Source: Nitrospira sp. (lineage in GTDB: Bacteria; Nitrospirota; Nitrospiria; Nitrospirales; Nitrospiraceae). Taken from it: a stretch of DNA of 64,000 nt. The stretch is taken from positions 1 through 64,000 of the forward strand of contig JACOEH010000017.1 in NCBI GenBank assembly GCA_024998685.1. Direction: 5' to 3'. The notes beneath the pieces were generated by a model. The model had not been told where the DNA came from and did not search any database. It saw only the letters and a list, made by a program, of their open reading frames with translations. Positions within the stretch are counted from its first letter, which is position 1, and every line of letters begins with the position of its first letter. Of this stretch, positions 1 to 7,824 are shown piece after piece. The position numbers and the translations under genes were made by a program.

Positions 1-193
1 CAGGTCTATCAGTATGTACATTGTTCGCTCACAAGCGCCGCAGGATTCAGGTTTATTGAAGAACCACGGTATTGATGCTGAGGTCACGGTGTCAGCCACA
101 CCTTTTCGTGGCAGGTGAGATCAGCTAGAGCACAGTAGTGTCCCGCCATCACGACTCAGCGCGTGATCGGTATCGCCAAATCGGAGAACAAGC

Positions 194-477
194 ATGAGGA
201 GGAAAATCACCAAATCGAGTAGAAATGTTTTTGCTGATCTCGGTTTTGATCCAGTCGAGGTTGCCATACCTCAATGCGATCGAACCTCATGAGCGATCTT
301 CGCCTGTACGTCGAAAAACGCAAGCTGACCCAATCGGAAACGGCCAAACGACTTGGTATTGCACAATCGCGCGTGTCTGATCTTGTTCGTGGGAAATGGG
401 AAAAATTTAGTCTCGAAATGCTCATCACCCTTGAGGCAGGTCTTGGGCGCACGATTCGAGCCGAATTCGCAACGTGA
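194..477 (+). pseudogene. XRE-family (HigA-like) antitoxin/regulator, frameshifted
   Basis: An ATG at 194 opens a frame reading MRRKITKSSRNVFADLGFDP, the usual N-terminus of short HigA-like XRE proteins. It hits TGA at 290-292. The rest of the family pattern continues in another frame from 274 to 477: a helix-turn-helix with TQSETAKRLGIAQSRVSDLV, then an 'SLEMLITLEAGLG' tail. Together the two pieces make one protein of about 94 residues broken by a single frameshift near 265-275. The 274-477 part alone (67 aa) still holds the whole HTH, so a shortened DNA-binding protein may be made. No HigB-like toxin gene is visible upstream within the window. The family call is firm; whether it is a true pseudogene or a sequencing error cannot be told here. 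Confidence 0.65.
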
Positions 478-506
478 GGCAGCACCTCGCCTTAACAATC
501 TTATTT

Positions 507-575
507 CTATGAATACCACCGATAGCCTTTGTTTTCTGTGAACTGGACTTTCGGCGTGCCGCCGGGTTGGTTGAC
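507..575 (-). pseudogene. Remnant of the 3' end of a methyltransferase-like gene (copy 1)
   Basis: Read on the minus strand, this stretch encodes QPGGTPKVQFTENKGYRWYS followed by a stop at 507-509. That nearly matches the last residues of the intact gene at 2996-4486, which ends KVQFTENKGYRWYSQK. The nucleotide similarity is also direct: the string 'aataccaccgatagcctttg' is shared. It is only a tail, and upstream the minus-strand frame stays open but no longer resembles the intact gene. It is read here as a decayed duplicate. Confidence 0.55.
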
Positions 576-662
576 AAGGACATGGACATCTTTAACGAAC
601 GTTGCTCCGGAGGGAGGAGTCTTGTACACTTCCAACAACGCTTCGAGTCGCGAACGCGGACT

Positions 663-860
663 ATGCAAAGACATTCCAGTCAACCAAACGATGCGAAGAT
701 TGCCGCCAACTTGCGCCGTGCTATCGAGCTGACGGAACTCGGATTAGCTCTGCGTCGATCAGTGCTGCAACAGGATGAGCCTCAGGGCGATGCCATGGTA
801 CAAGTTATGCGCGAGATTCGGCGCGCAAAAGAGCAGGCATGGCGGCAGAATCGTTCTTAG
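663..860 (+). CDS. Small protein, putative antitoxin partner of the nucleotidyltransferase
   Basis: A 65-residue protein. The ATG at 663 is preferred over the longer frame from 567 because the upstream part overlaps remnant DNA and looks non-coding. The protein is helical and charged, with a segment ANLRRAIELTELGLALRR and a C-terminal 'VMREIRRAKEQAWRQ'. Similar short helical proteins often precede small nucleotidyltransferase genes. It overlaps the next gene by 22 bases, so the two are probably translationally coupled. The antitoxin role is inferred from gene pairing only; no DNA-binding fold is recognisable. Confidence 0.6.
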   Translation: MQRHSSQPNDAKIAANLRRAIELTELGLALRRSVLQQDEPQGDAMVQVMREIRRAKEQAWRQNRS

Positions 861-1372
861 CTCAGACCCTCTCCACTCTTATCACGGACTTCAATCGACG
901 CGGGATTCAGTATGCGCTGGCCGGAGGCTGGGCATACAGTGCGTTGGTCGAGCCACGAGCCACGACCGATATCGATGTTCTACTGTTACTGGAGCAACCT
1001 TCCCGTGACCGGCTTCAATCTTTGCTCTCCCCCCTTTTTGATTCCACCATCGTCCATCCAGCCGCGATGGTCTTTCATGGCATTTCGATTTGGCGATGTG
1101 TGGGAATTTTGAAAAACCAAGAAGTCGTGATTGATCTGCTCTTGGCTGACTCCGAATACCTGCAGACAGCCCTGTCGCGTCGTCGACAGATTCTGCTGGA
1201 CGATTTATCAGTGCCGATTCTGACTATGGAGGACTTGATCTTGCTCAAGACTCTCGCGGGTCGGCTCCAAGATCAGGCTGATCTCGAGAAGATCAGACTT
1301 CGTCAGGATGAACTTCATGTCGATTGGACTTATGTCGGGGAATGGAAAGCAAAGTTGGGACTTGCCCAATAA
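839..1372 (+). CDS. Nucleotidyltransferase-fold protein (AbiEii/DUF6036-like), putative toxin
   Basis: A 177-residue protein with the minimal nucleotidyltransferase signature: a GG motif in 'YALAGGWAYSALVEPRATTD' around residues 25-45, followed directly by the DxD metal-binding pair in TTDIDVLL. The C-terminal half (VPILTMEDLILLKTLAGR, then DQADLEKIR) matches the helical part of AbiEii/DUF6036-type enzymes. In that family such proteins transfer nucleotides to RNA or protein and often act as toxins of two-gene modules. The 22-base overlap with the small upstream gene supports such a pair. Which substrate is modified cannot be seen. Confidence 0.7.
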   Translation: MAAESFLAQTLSTLITDFNRRGIQYALAGGWAYSALVEPRATTDIDVLLLLEQPSRDRLQSLLSPLFDSTIVHPAAMVFHGISIWRCVGILKNQEVVIDLLLADSEYLQTALSRRRQILLDDLSVPILTMEDLILLKTLAGRLQDQADLEKIRLRQDELHVDWTYVGEWKAKLGLAQ

Positions 1373-1378
1373 CCTGCT

Positions 1379-1518
1379 CTACTTCTGCGAATACCACCGA
1401 TAGTCTTTATTGTCGGTACATTGCGCTCTCGGATGTCTCCTCGGTTGTCCTTTCAACAGTACTTTGAAGTCGTAAAGGCCGAACCAGGTGGGGGGTGCCT
1501 CATCGTGATAGGTCGGTC
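1379..1518 (-). pseudogene. Remnant of the 3' end of the methyltransferase gene (copy 2)
   Basis: On the minus strand this encodes TWFGLYDFKVLLKGQPRR and ends DYRWYSQK with a stop at 1379-1381. The intact gene at 2996-4486 has AWFGLQDFKVLLLEKPGG and ends GYRWYSQK. The match extends to a 'TYHDE' equivalent of 'HYHEL' and then fades into sequence with stops. The middle has diverged, so this is a non-functional fragment. The rest of the gap to the gene starting at 1854 shows no reading frame I would trust. Confidence 0.6.
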
Positions 1519-1735
1519 TCGAATGTGCGCGGCACAATCAGCGACCGCTCTTATCACATCAGAGGCTGATACAGCTTCTGTTCGATGGAAGTAAAGATCC
1601 TTCCTCGCTCGACCGCACAGCAGTCACCATTGTTGCTCTGCAACCCATCTCATTCCCCATTAAAATTCAAATTCACGTTTCATTGAAGAACATGTGTGGC
1701 AGCATGGATGCCGGCCTTCGAAGAGTCTTGGCCTG

Positions 1736-1764
1736 TTATTCGAGGACTGGGCCGGTGGTATAAT
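1736..1764 (+). promoter_or_regulatory. Candidate sigma-70 promoter with extended -10
   Basis: TGGTATAAT at 1756-1764 is a perfect extended -10 (TGn plus TATAAT). A weak -35 (TTATTC) lies 17 bases upstream at 1736-1741. It sits about 90 bases before the ATP-grasp start at 1854. Inferred from consensus only. Confidence 0.4.
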
Positions 1765-1853
1765 CAGCGGTCCCATCAAACATTTGAGTGCCGGATTCTT
1801 GTCCGGCACCGCGTATCACTGACAACAACCTTGTTGATTGGAGGTACCCTGGA

Positions 1854-2921
1854 ATGTCTTTAAGCTTGAAGTCGTCAGTGAAAGCCGTTCTTCGATCCTG
1901 GACGAACTACGCCTACAATCATTCTGCTGACGTCAGAGACGCTACGAGAATCTTGAAGAGTGTCGAGGGCTATCGAGGTAAAATGGGGAGTCGCGAGAAG
2001 AAGTTGTGCGACGACTATGCCGTGGAGGTCTTTGGCCATAAGCACTTCGCCCACTGGCTGTATGTTTATACGGCAGTGTCCGGTAAGTTTAAGGAGGGTT
2101 GGGTGCCCGAAAACTACTATGGCTCGGTCGTGGTGCCAAAGCTTCAGGGACGGTATGGACGAGTTTCGGAATCCAGAGGCCTTAACGCAGTCATGCTCCA
2201 GAGCGATGCCTTTCCGGACGTGCTCGCCTACGTGAACGGAATCTTTTTTGACACCGCCTACCGATTCGTCTCGCCGGACTCGGTGAGAGAACAACTGTTC
2301 AAGGAGCATGAGCGAGTCGTGTTCAAACTCGATAGCTCGCTCCAAGGGAAAGGGATATATTTCTTTACTCGTGAGTCGTTCAGTATCGAACAGATAAAAC
2401 GGCTCGGGAACGGTTTGTTTCAACGCGTCATCCAACCGCATCGACTGTTTGCGGAGTTCGCGAATCATGCCGTAGCAACCGTAAGAATATTCACTGTGTA
2501 CGAGGACAATGGGGAGGTTGCCGTGCGAGGGTGTAATTTGAGATTGGGGAGCGGCGATGAAACCCATGTCCTATCGCGGACGCAGATCAGAGTGCCGATT
2601 CATATCGAAAGTGGGGCGTTTCATGACGTAGGGTACACGGCAGAGTGGCGTGAGACCAGGATTCATCCGACGAGTCACGTGGCGTTTGCCGGGAAGGTCA
2701 TTCCTGCGTTCAAGGCCTGTGTGGACACTGTGACTGAGCTGCATAAGAAAACCCCGTATACCCGATGCATCGGCTGGGATGTGACGGTCGATCGAGAGGA
2801 GACCGTCCAACTGATGGAGTGGAATGCATGGTCCGCCGGCATTGGATTCCACGAGGCTACGCAAGGACCTTGCTTTGCCGATTTAGGCTGGGAACGACTC
2901 AGGAATGAGCGCGGTAGTTAA
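1854..2921 (+). CDS. Sugar-transfer-associated ATP-grasp domain protein
   Basis: Start chosen at ATG 1854 because GGAGG at 1840-1844 lies at good distance; the frame also runs up to 1788. The 355-residue product has ATP-grasp features: a nucleotide-binding lysine and glycine-rich loop in VVFKLDSSLQGKGIYFF (about residues 155-171), a central 'HAVATVRIFTVYE' strand, and a late acidic/Asn motif 'QLMEWNAWSAGIGFHE' near residue 320 that fits the Mg-ATP site. The closest family is the sugar-transfer-associated ATP-grasp (PF14397-like), whose members join a carboxylate to an amine, often in surface polymer clusters. No glycan genes are adjacent, so the substrate is unknown. It converges on the methyltransferase gene downstream. 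Confidence 0.7.
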   Translation: MSLSLKSSVKAVLRSWTNYAYNHSADVRDATRILKSVEGYRGKMGSREKKLCDDYAVEVFGHKHFAHWLYVYTAVSGKFKEGWVPENYYGSVVVPKLQGRYGRVSESRGLNAVMLQSDAFPDVLAYVNGIFFDTAYRFVSPDSVREQLFKEHERVVFKLDSSLQGKGIYFFTRESFSIEQIKRLGNGLFQRVIQPHRLFAEFANHAVATVRIFTVYEDNGEVAVRGCNLRLGSGDETHVLSRTQIRVPIHIESGAFHDVGYTAEWRETRIHPTSHVAFAGKVIPAFKACVDTVTELHKKTPYTRCIGWDVTVDREETVQLMEWNAWSAGIGFHEATQGPCFADLGWERLRNERGS

Positions 2922-2995
2922 GTCTATGCTGAGTGCAGTGAATTTATTGTATGCATTGAACCGAGGCCGATTGCTATTGGCTGAGAGCGACGTTT

Positions 2996-4486
2996 CTATT
3001 TCTGCGAATACCACCGATAGCCTTTGTTCTCGGTGAATTGTACTTTCGGCGCCCCGCCTGGTTTTTCCAGCAGCAACACTTTGAAGTCCTGGAGGCCGAA
3101 CCACGCAGGATCGGCGAGTTCGTGATAGTGGAGACCTTGCAGTTTAGGGAGCAAGTCACCCAAAGCCTGTTGCAATTCCTTTTCTGTATAGGCGCGCACG
3201 GCAAAGAGGCGGTTGATCGACTGACAGAATCGCTGGATGGTGTAGGTTGCGCCGGTGCAGAGGACTTTCGTGTCCGGCTTGAGTTCCAGGAATTGCGGAA
3301 GAGAAAGATACCGTTCCTGAAAACCGAGCCAGCGTACCGCTTGCCGAAGGTGACTGTATTGGACCTCGTATTCGGTATGTCCCGGCAGCTTTACGGGTGC
3401 GGGCCATCCGTCCTCGATGCCGAACTCGGTGAGAAACGCTCGGCCACCCGGCTTGAGCACTCGCCACAGCTCGGCGACGAAGCGAATCGGTCCTAAGTTA
3501 AAGATCACCGATTCAGGCGGGTCGCTTTCGATCGAGAGACGAAGCCGTCTGATCCAATCCAGCGCTTCTTGGTGTTGTGTAGTCTCTCCCACCCCGTCCG
3601 TCAGCTCTTTTTTGCCCAGTCGTACGGGTGTCATGTCCGCCATGTTTTCATTGTCGATCACGAGATCGATGGAGTGATCAGCAAAAGGAAGCGATTCCGC
3701 ATTGGCGCTGGTACCGGAGACATTCCAACCAGCGGTTTTGGCTCGAGTGACTTGGAGTTTGAGGAACGGTTGCGTGATGTCGAGCGACAGGTATGTGATG
3801 CCCTGCTTTTCGAAGGGCAGCAGATCTTTGCCGAGTTCTTGCGCGAGATAGCCAAGTCCTCCGCCGATTTCCAGCAGGACCTTGGGTTTGGGATTGAACC
3901 AGCCGAGTCGACGCAGCTGCCGCATGAGAAGGCGCCCATAAGTCAAGCCGCTTAGGGCCTCGCTCGGTTCACGGAAGAGATGTGAGACGGTGGTTTCGAT
4001 CCGATCAAAATGACCGTCATCTTCTTCGCTTTCGGCAAGTTCTTGACGATGGAATTCTTCCAGGTGCTCTTCGCCCTCGAACCCTTCCAGGCCCGACCAG
4101 CCTTCACGGACTTGCTGCAGAAGGGTATCCCACTTGGCTTTGTGTCGATGACCTCCCGGCGGGTCAGTTCCGAAATAACAAAGGGAATAGTTAGGCATGG
4201 CCCATCGTTCAAGGTGCCAGGACCCTGGTTGCCCGTCCGGGCCGCAGATCTTCAGGCCATATTGTTCCATGAGCGTACCGACAGTCGTATGGCCGTTCAT
4301 GGCCTTGAGCATGTCTAGGCCGGTGCGATTCAGCCGGATGAGCGGTAGGTTGTCGTCGAGCGGAGCAAGCCACCATTCGTTCGACTGATGGTGATAGGCG
4401 ACGAGATCGGGAATGTGCCAGGCAAGGAGGCTCAGCGTCTCTCCTGTCAAGCTTCGGGGTTCATGGATATCGGCAACGGGTTTCAT
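2996..4486 (-). CDS. PqqD-like domain plus SAM-dependent methyltransferase
   Basis: A 496-residue protein. Residues about 40-85 (PLDDNLPLIRLNRTGLDML, then a short acidic 'GTLMEQYG') resemble a PqqD/RRE-like domain, a fold used to bind peptide substrates. Residues about 200-420 are a class I methyltransferase: motif I VLLEIGGGLGYLAQELG at about 203-219, a 'SLPFADHSIDLVIDNE' motif, and a post-motif 'ELWRVLKPGGRAFLTEFG'. An acidic linker (about 131-160) separates the two. The combination suggests methylation of a peptide or protein, but no precursor peptide is recognised nearby. Decayed copies of its 3' end lie at 507-575 and 1379-1518. The start at 4486 has no strong ribosome-binding site and is tentative. 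Confidence 0.7.
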   Translation of the reverse strand: MKPVADIHEPRSLTGETLSLLAWHIPDLVAYHHQSNEWWLAPLDDNLPLIRLNRTGLDMLKAMNGHTTVGTLMEQYGLKICGPDGQPGSWHLERWAMPNYSLCYFGTDPPGGHRHKAKWDTLLQQVREGWSGLEGFEGEEHLEEFHRQELAESEEDDGHFDRIETTVSHLFREPSEALSGLTYGRLLMRQLRRLGWFNPKPKVLLEIGGGLGYLAQELGKDLLPFEKQGITYLSLDITQPFLKLQVTRAKTAGWNVSGTSANAESLPFADHSIDLVIDNENMADMTPVRLGKKELTDGVGETTQHQEALDWIRRLRLSIESDPPESVIFNLGPIRFVAELWRVLKPGGRAFLTEFGIEDGWPAPVKLPGHTEYEVQYSHLRQAVRWLGFQERYLSLPQFLELKPDTKVLCTGATYTIQRFCQSINRLFAVRAYTEKELQQALGDLLPKLQGLHYHELADPAWFGLQDFKVLLLEKPGGAPKVQFTENKGYRWYSQK

Positions 4487-4560
4487 GGAGAATGGTCTTT
4501 AGAGATGAGCTTGAGCAGCCTACAGGAGCAATCGGTGATCGTGCAAGATGGTCGATATGT

Positions 4561-4938
4561 TTACAACTGAGACGGTGTGGAGAGATCGTCCGTCACGACC
4601 AGCTGACCTCGCATGATGGGATGGATACCGCAATGATAGGGGTAACGGCCTTTCGACAAACCAGGCACCGTAAAGTGTCCTCCCGGTGCGACCGTTCCCG
4701 AATCGAACAGACATGGATGGTCTTCCTTTGCGCAGTCATTGTGAGTGACGGTATGGTGAGTTGGCGTCGGATTATCCCACCGAATAGGTGTGCCGCTCAC
4801 TACAGTAGCGGTGTCAGGAACATAATAGGGTGATCCATTCTCCATGAGGATCTGGGTGGCCGGAAAAAGGTCCAGGGCCGGACCGCCTGCAGTGGACCCT
4901 ATCGCTAAGGCAATCGCCATGACGCGTACTCGGTTCAC
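4561..4938 (-). CDS. Secreted cupredoxin (plastocyanin-like type 1 copper protein)
   Basis: A 125-residue protein with a short hydrophobic signal (MAIALAIGS) and one cupredoxin domain. The expected type 1 copper ligands are present: a His in the 'PTHHTVTH' strand (61 or 62), then Cys103, His106 and Met109 in YHCGIHPIMRG. This is the C-x2-H-x2-M spacing typical of plastocyanin/amicyanin-like proteins, which carry single electrons in the periplasm. The genes on both sides do not form an obvious pathway with it. It lies only 74 bases beyond the start of the minus-strand methyltransferase and shares its direction, so the two could be co-transcribed. Confidence 0.8.
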   Translation of the reverse strand: MNRVRVMAIALAIGSTAGGPALDLFPATQILMENGSPYYVPDTATVVSGTPIRWDNPTPTHHTVTHNDCAKEDHPCLFDSGTVAPGGHFTVPGLSKGRYPYHCGIHPIMRGQLVVTDDLSTPSQL

Positions 4939-5163
4939 GTCGGCGGTACTCCTTCCAAGAGGACTTGTCGTAAAGCCGGAAATGATGAGGATTCAGGCTC
5001 CGTTACATATGTGTTGCCATCATAGCACGGGATTGAACCGGACTACTGAACGATACTCCGTTATCCAGGCGATGAAAATCAAGATCGGGTGGTTGCAAGA
5101 GGCTATTCGTTCATGCTAGATGGAGGCCGTTGAGCCGAGCTGAAACGAAGAGGAGGAATCGGA

Positions 5164-5625
5164 ATGGCGAACAAGAAGAAAAAAGCCGTCGCGAAAAAAT
5201 CGTCGCGGACGAAAAAAGCTGCACCGTCGCCGAAGAAGAAGGCGGTCAAGAAAACAGTGAAAAAGCGTGCGGCCGTCAAGGCGTCCAAACCAGCCTCGAA
5301 GAAAAAGACTGCTAAAAAAGACGCCAAAAAGTCTGTGAAGAAGGCCGCATCCAAGGCAAGCCCATCGAGTGAATCCGCTAAGAAAGTCGCCGGTGAAGAG
5401 GATGTGACTCCACGCAAGTCCGTGGCGGCTAAACCAGCCATGCCCATGGAACCGGACGAGGCTGATCTCGATGAAGACGATGAGATGGCCAGCGATGAGC
5501 TGGAGATGGAGGGCGAGATCGAAGACGACGTCCAAGAAGAGTTGGATCTCGACGCCGATGACGACGGAAAAGAGCTTATTGATAAGTCCGAAGATTTGTT
5601 GGACGACGATTACCGACACAATTGA
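5164..5625 (+). CDS. Lysine/alanine-rich histone H1-like protein with acidic tail
   Basis: A 153-residue low-complexity protein preceded by a clear ribosome-binding site (gaggagg). Residues 1 to about 75 are Lys/Ala/Ser-rich and carry AKK/VKK-type repeats, like the C-terminal arm of histone H1 and bacterial Hc1/AlgP-like DNA binders. From about residue 95 to the end the charge reverses to Asp/Glu-rich (EADLDEDDEMASDELEMEGE). The basic arm suggests nucleic acid binding; the acidic tail could moderate it. It stands alone, with no operon partner. The function is inferred from composition only. Confidence 0.65.
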   Translation: MANKKKKAVAKKSSRTKKAAPSPKKKAVKKTVKKRAAVKASKPASKKKTAKKDAKKSVKKAASKASPSSESAKKVAGEEDVTPRKSVAAKPAMPMEPDEADLDEDDEMASDELEMEGEIEDDVQEELDLDADDDGKELIDKSEDLLDDDYRHN

Positions 5626-5871
5626 TACTCGTCCTTCAGAGATCGTCTCGGCTCCGTTCATAGTACGTCCCGTTCGATGCAACTCATCATTGGCTGAAGC
5701 AAGGGGCGTTAGGCCAGCGTTCATCGCTTCTACATACCGCCGCTGAAACTGATTAATTGCTAGCGGCGGTATCTCATACCTCCCGAACGTTTCGTTGCTC
5801 TCCTCTGCAATATGAACAGATCTTTGCTTCACTGCTGCTCACTGGGCACGTATGCTGATCTTCGGAAGCAG

Positions 5872-6948
5872 ATGTGGTCTCGTTGGCCTGTGGCTCTGGT
5901 GCTCATAATCGCCACTGTGACTTGTCCACCAGAAGCCAATGCCGCTTGCATTGCCGAGGCACCTGCGACTGGAATTGAAGCGGATCTCGTAATCCATCTT
6001 TCGCCAGGCTGTACGCCGGCTGAGCGGGAAGCCCATGCCGTGCGTGGTGAAGCCGTTATGGATGCGATCGCCAAGGGGCGTTCTGTCGATCTTCTTGGTG
6101 TGATCGTGCGCGGGGATCTTATTTTCGATCGTCTTGCTGCACACACGACATCACACTCCACGGTACCTGTGCCGGAGACGGCGAATCAAGCCGATCGTGC
6201 CGGTAGCAACGGACAGCGAATTGTTCGTGAGGCTCTAATCTTACGAGATTCCATAATATTGGGTGAGGTGCGCCATCGGTCACCTGATGGCACGCTTCGG
6301 TTTGAAGGACCTGTTGACTTTGAGGGATCTCATTTCAAGGAAGGAGTGGATTTCTCCCGTTCGGTCTTTCAGGAAGCGGTCGAACTGTCTGCTGCCACAT
6401 TTGAGAAAGAAGTCACTTTTGTTCAGGGGCAGTTCGCCACACGGATGAACTGCCGGGAGACCCAATTTGGTCCCCGCACCAAGTTTCATCGGTCCGTATT
6501 TCATGGTTCGGTGAATTGCACCGGTGCCCTCTTCGACGGTATGGCGGAATTTCTAGAAGTGACTTTCGAACAACCGGCGACGTTTGAGCGATCGAGGTTC
6601 GGCTTGGGGACGGGATTTTCGGGGAGTCGCTTCAAGGGGCGGATCAGTTTCCGTGAAGCGATCTTCAGTCGCGAGACGTTCTTTGGGTTTGCGGTCTTTG
6701 AAAACGAAGCGGTATTTGCCGGTGCTCAGTTTCTAGGATCAACGGATTTCTCAAATGCCGAGTTCAGGCAACAAGACGATCTTGCAAAGGCACGTTTCGA
6801 TCAAGCACCGGTTTTTGCCCAAACGAAACGGCTTGAATCGGCTCAGTCTGGCGACCTTCTCCAAACCAGAAATGGGCAGTATGCTCTCACTGTATTGTTT
6901 CTCCTGGTGGCCGCCTTGCTGGTGGCATATGCCGTAAGACTTAAATGA
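5872..6948 (+). CDS. Pentapeptide-repeat-like protein with signal peptide and C-terminal membrane helix
   Basis: ATG 5872 is chosen because it begins a normal signal peptide (MWSRWPVALVLIIATVT ending ANA); the frame also runs up to ATG 5812. The 358-residue product has, from about residue 140 to 320, tandem A/F-x-x-x-F units ('FEGSHFKEGVDFSRSVF', 'FSNAEF') with Phe spaced about every five residues, typical of pentapeptide-repeat beta-helices. It ends in a single hydrophobic helix (YALTVLFLLVAALLVAYAV), so it is probably anchored in the inner membrane with the helix domain outside the cytoplasm. No enzymatic motif is seen, and the neighbours give no hint of function. Confidence 0.65.
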   Translation: MWSRWPVALVLIIATVTCPPEANAACIAEAPATGIEADLVIHLSPGCTPAEREAHAVRGEAVMDAIAKGRSVDLLGVIVRGDLIFDRLAAHTTSHSTVPVPETANQADRAGSNGQRIVREALILRDSIILGEVRHRSPDGTLRFEGPVDFEGSHFKEGVDFSRSVFQEAVELSAATFEKEVTFVQGQFATRMNCRETQFGPRTKFHRSVFHGSVNCTGALFDGMAEFLEVTFEQPATFERSRFGLGTGFSGSRFKGRISFREAIFSRETFFGFAVFENEAVFAGAQFLGSTDFSNAEFRQQDDLAKARFDQAPVFAQTKRLESAQSGDLLQTRNGQYALTVLFLLVAALLVAYAVRLK

Positions 6949-7017
6949 AGAGCACTTGATAACCCAATATATAGAATCAGGCTTGCCCGTTACACCATAA
7001 GTTGATATAACGACGCC

Positions 7018-7824
7018 GTGGACTCTCAGGCAGAAGATTTTGAGCAAACAGAGCTTCCGTACCAGGTCCGCATCGAAAATTTCGAGGGACCGCTGGATCT
7101 ACTGCTGCATCTCATCAAGAAGAATGAGATCAATATCTATGATATCCCGGTCGCGATGATCGCTCAGCAATACCTCGAGTATTTGGAAGCTATGGAAGAA
7201 CTGAATCTCAACGTGGCGGGAGATTTTTTGGTCATGGCGGCGACGTTATTGCAGATCAAATCCAAAATGCTGTTGCCGGTGGATGAGACGGCCGACGACG
7301 ACGAAGATGGGCCGGACCCACGGGAAGAACTCGTTCGACGGTTACTCGAATATAAGGCTTTCAAAGAAGCGGCGCGTCAGCTCGACGACCAGGAGAAAAT
7401 ATGGCGCGAGATCTTTTGGCGTGAACAAGCTCCATTGGTCGAGGAGGTTGAGGAGGAACTTCCATTAGAGAATGTCTCACTGTTTGATCTTGTAGATGCG
7501 CTCAAGGAAGTACTTGAGCGGAATCCGAGCAGCCGGCTCATCGAGATTGTTCCCGACAATCTTACGGTTCGTGAGCGGATGAACCTCATTCTGGAAACGC
7601 TCGAAGGCAAAGATTCGGTCTCGTTTGCCGCGTTATTCGAGGGATCGAGCCATCGAATGGTGGTCGTCGTGACGTTCTTGGCGTTACTTGAATTGATGAA
7701 GCTGCGGATTGCTCGTGTATTCCAAGCGGAAACATTCGGGCCGATTCTGGTTTCACGGATGTTCTCCTTGGTGCCCGATCCGGCAGAGCTTGATGATGTC
7801 GATGTAGAATGGAGGGGGACATGA
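7018..7824 (+). CDS. scpA: Segregation and condensation protein A
   Basis: A 268-residue kleisin of the bacterial SMC-ScpAB condensin. The N-terminal signature YQVRIENFEGPLDLLLHLI and the 'INIYDIPVAMIAQQYLEYL' helix are diagnostic. A C-terminal winged-helix part (FLALLELMKLRIARVFQ, then a 'FGPILV' strand) contacts the SMC head. The GTG start at 7018 has no strong ribosome-binding site, but the signature follows 15 residues later. The stop overlaps the ATG of scpB (ATGA), as expected for a pair acting in one complex. It compacts and resolves the origin region. Confidence 0.95.
   Translation: MDSQAEDFEQTELPYQVRIENFEGPLDLLLHLIKKNEINIYDIPVAMIAQQYLEYLEAMEELNLNVAGDFLVMAATLLQIKSKMLLPVDETADDDEDGPDPREELVRRLLEYKAFKEAARQLDDQEKIWREIFWREQAPLVEEVEEELPLENVSLFDLVDALKEVLERNPSSRLIEIVPDNLTVRERMNLILETLEGKDSVSFAALFEGSSHRMVVVVTFLALLELMKLRIARVFQAETFGPILVSRMFSLVPDPAELDDVDVEWRGT

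Noticed and set aside
1875..2567. 230-residue minus-strand frame opposite the ATP-grasp gene
   Set aside because: It is antisense to a gene with recognisable ATP-grasp motifs and shows no domain itself.
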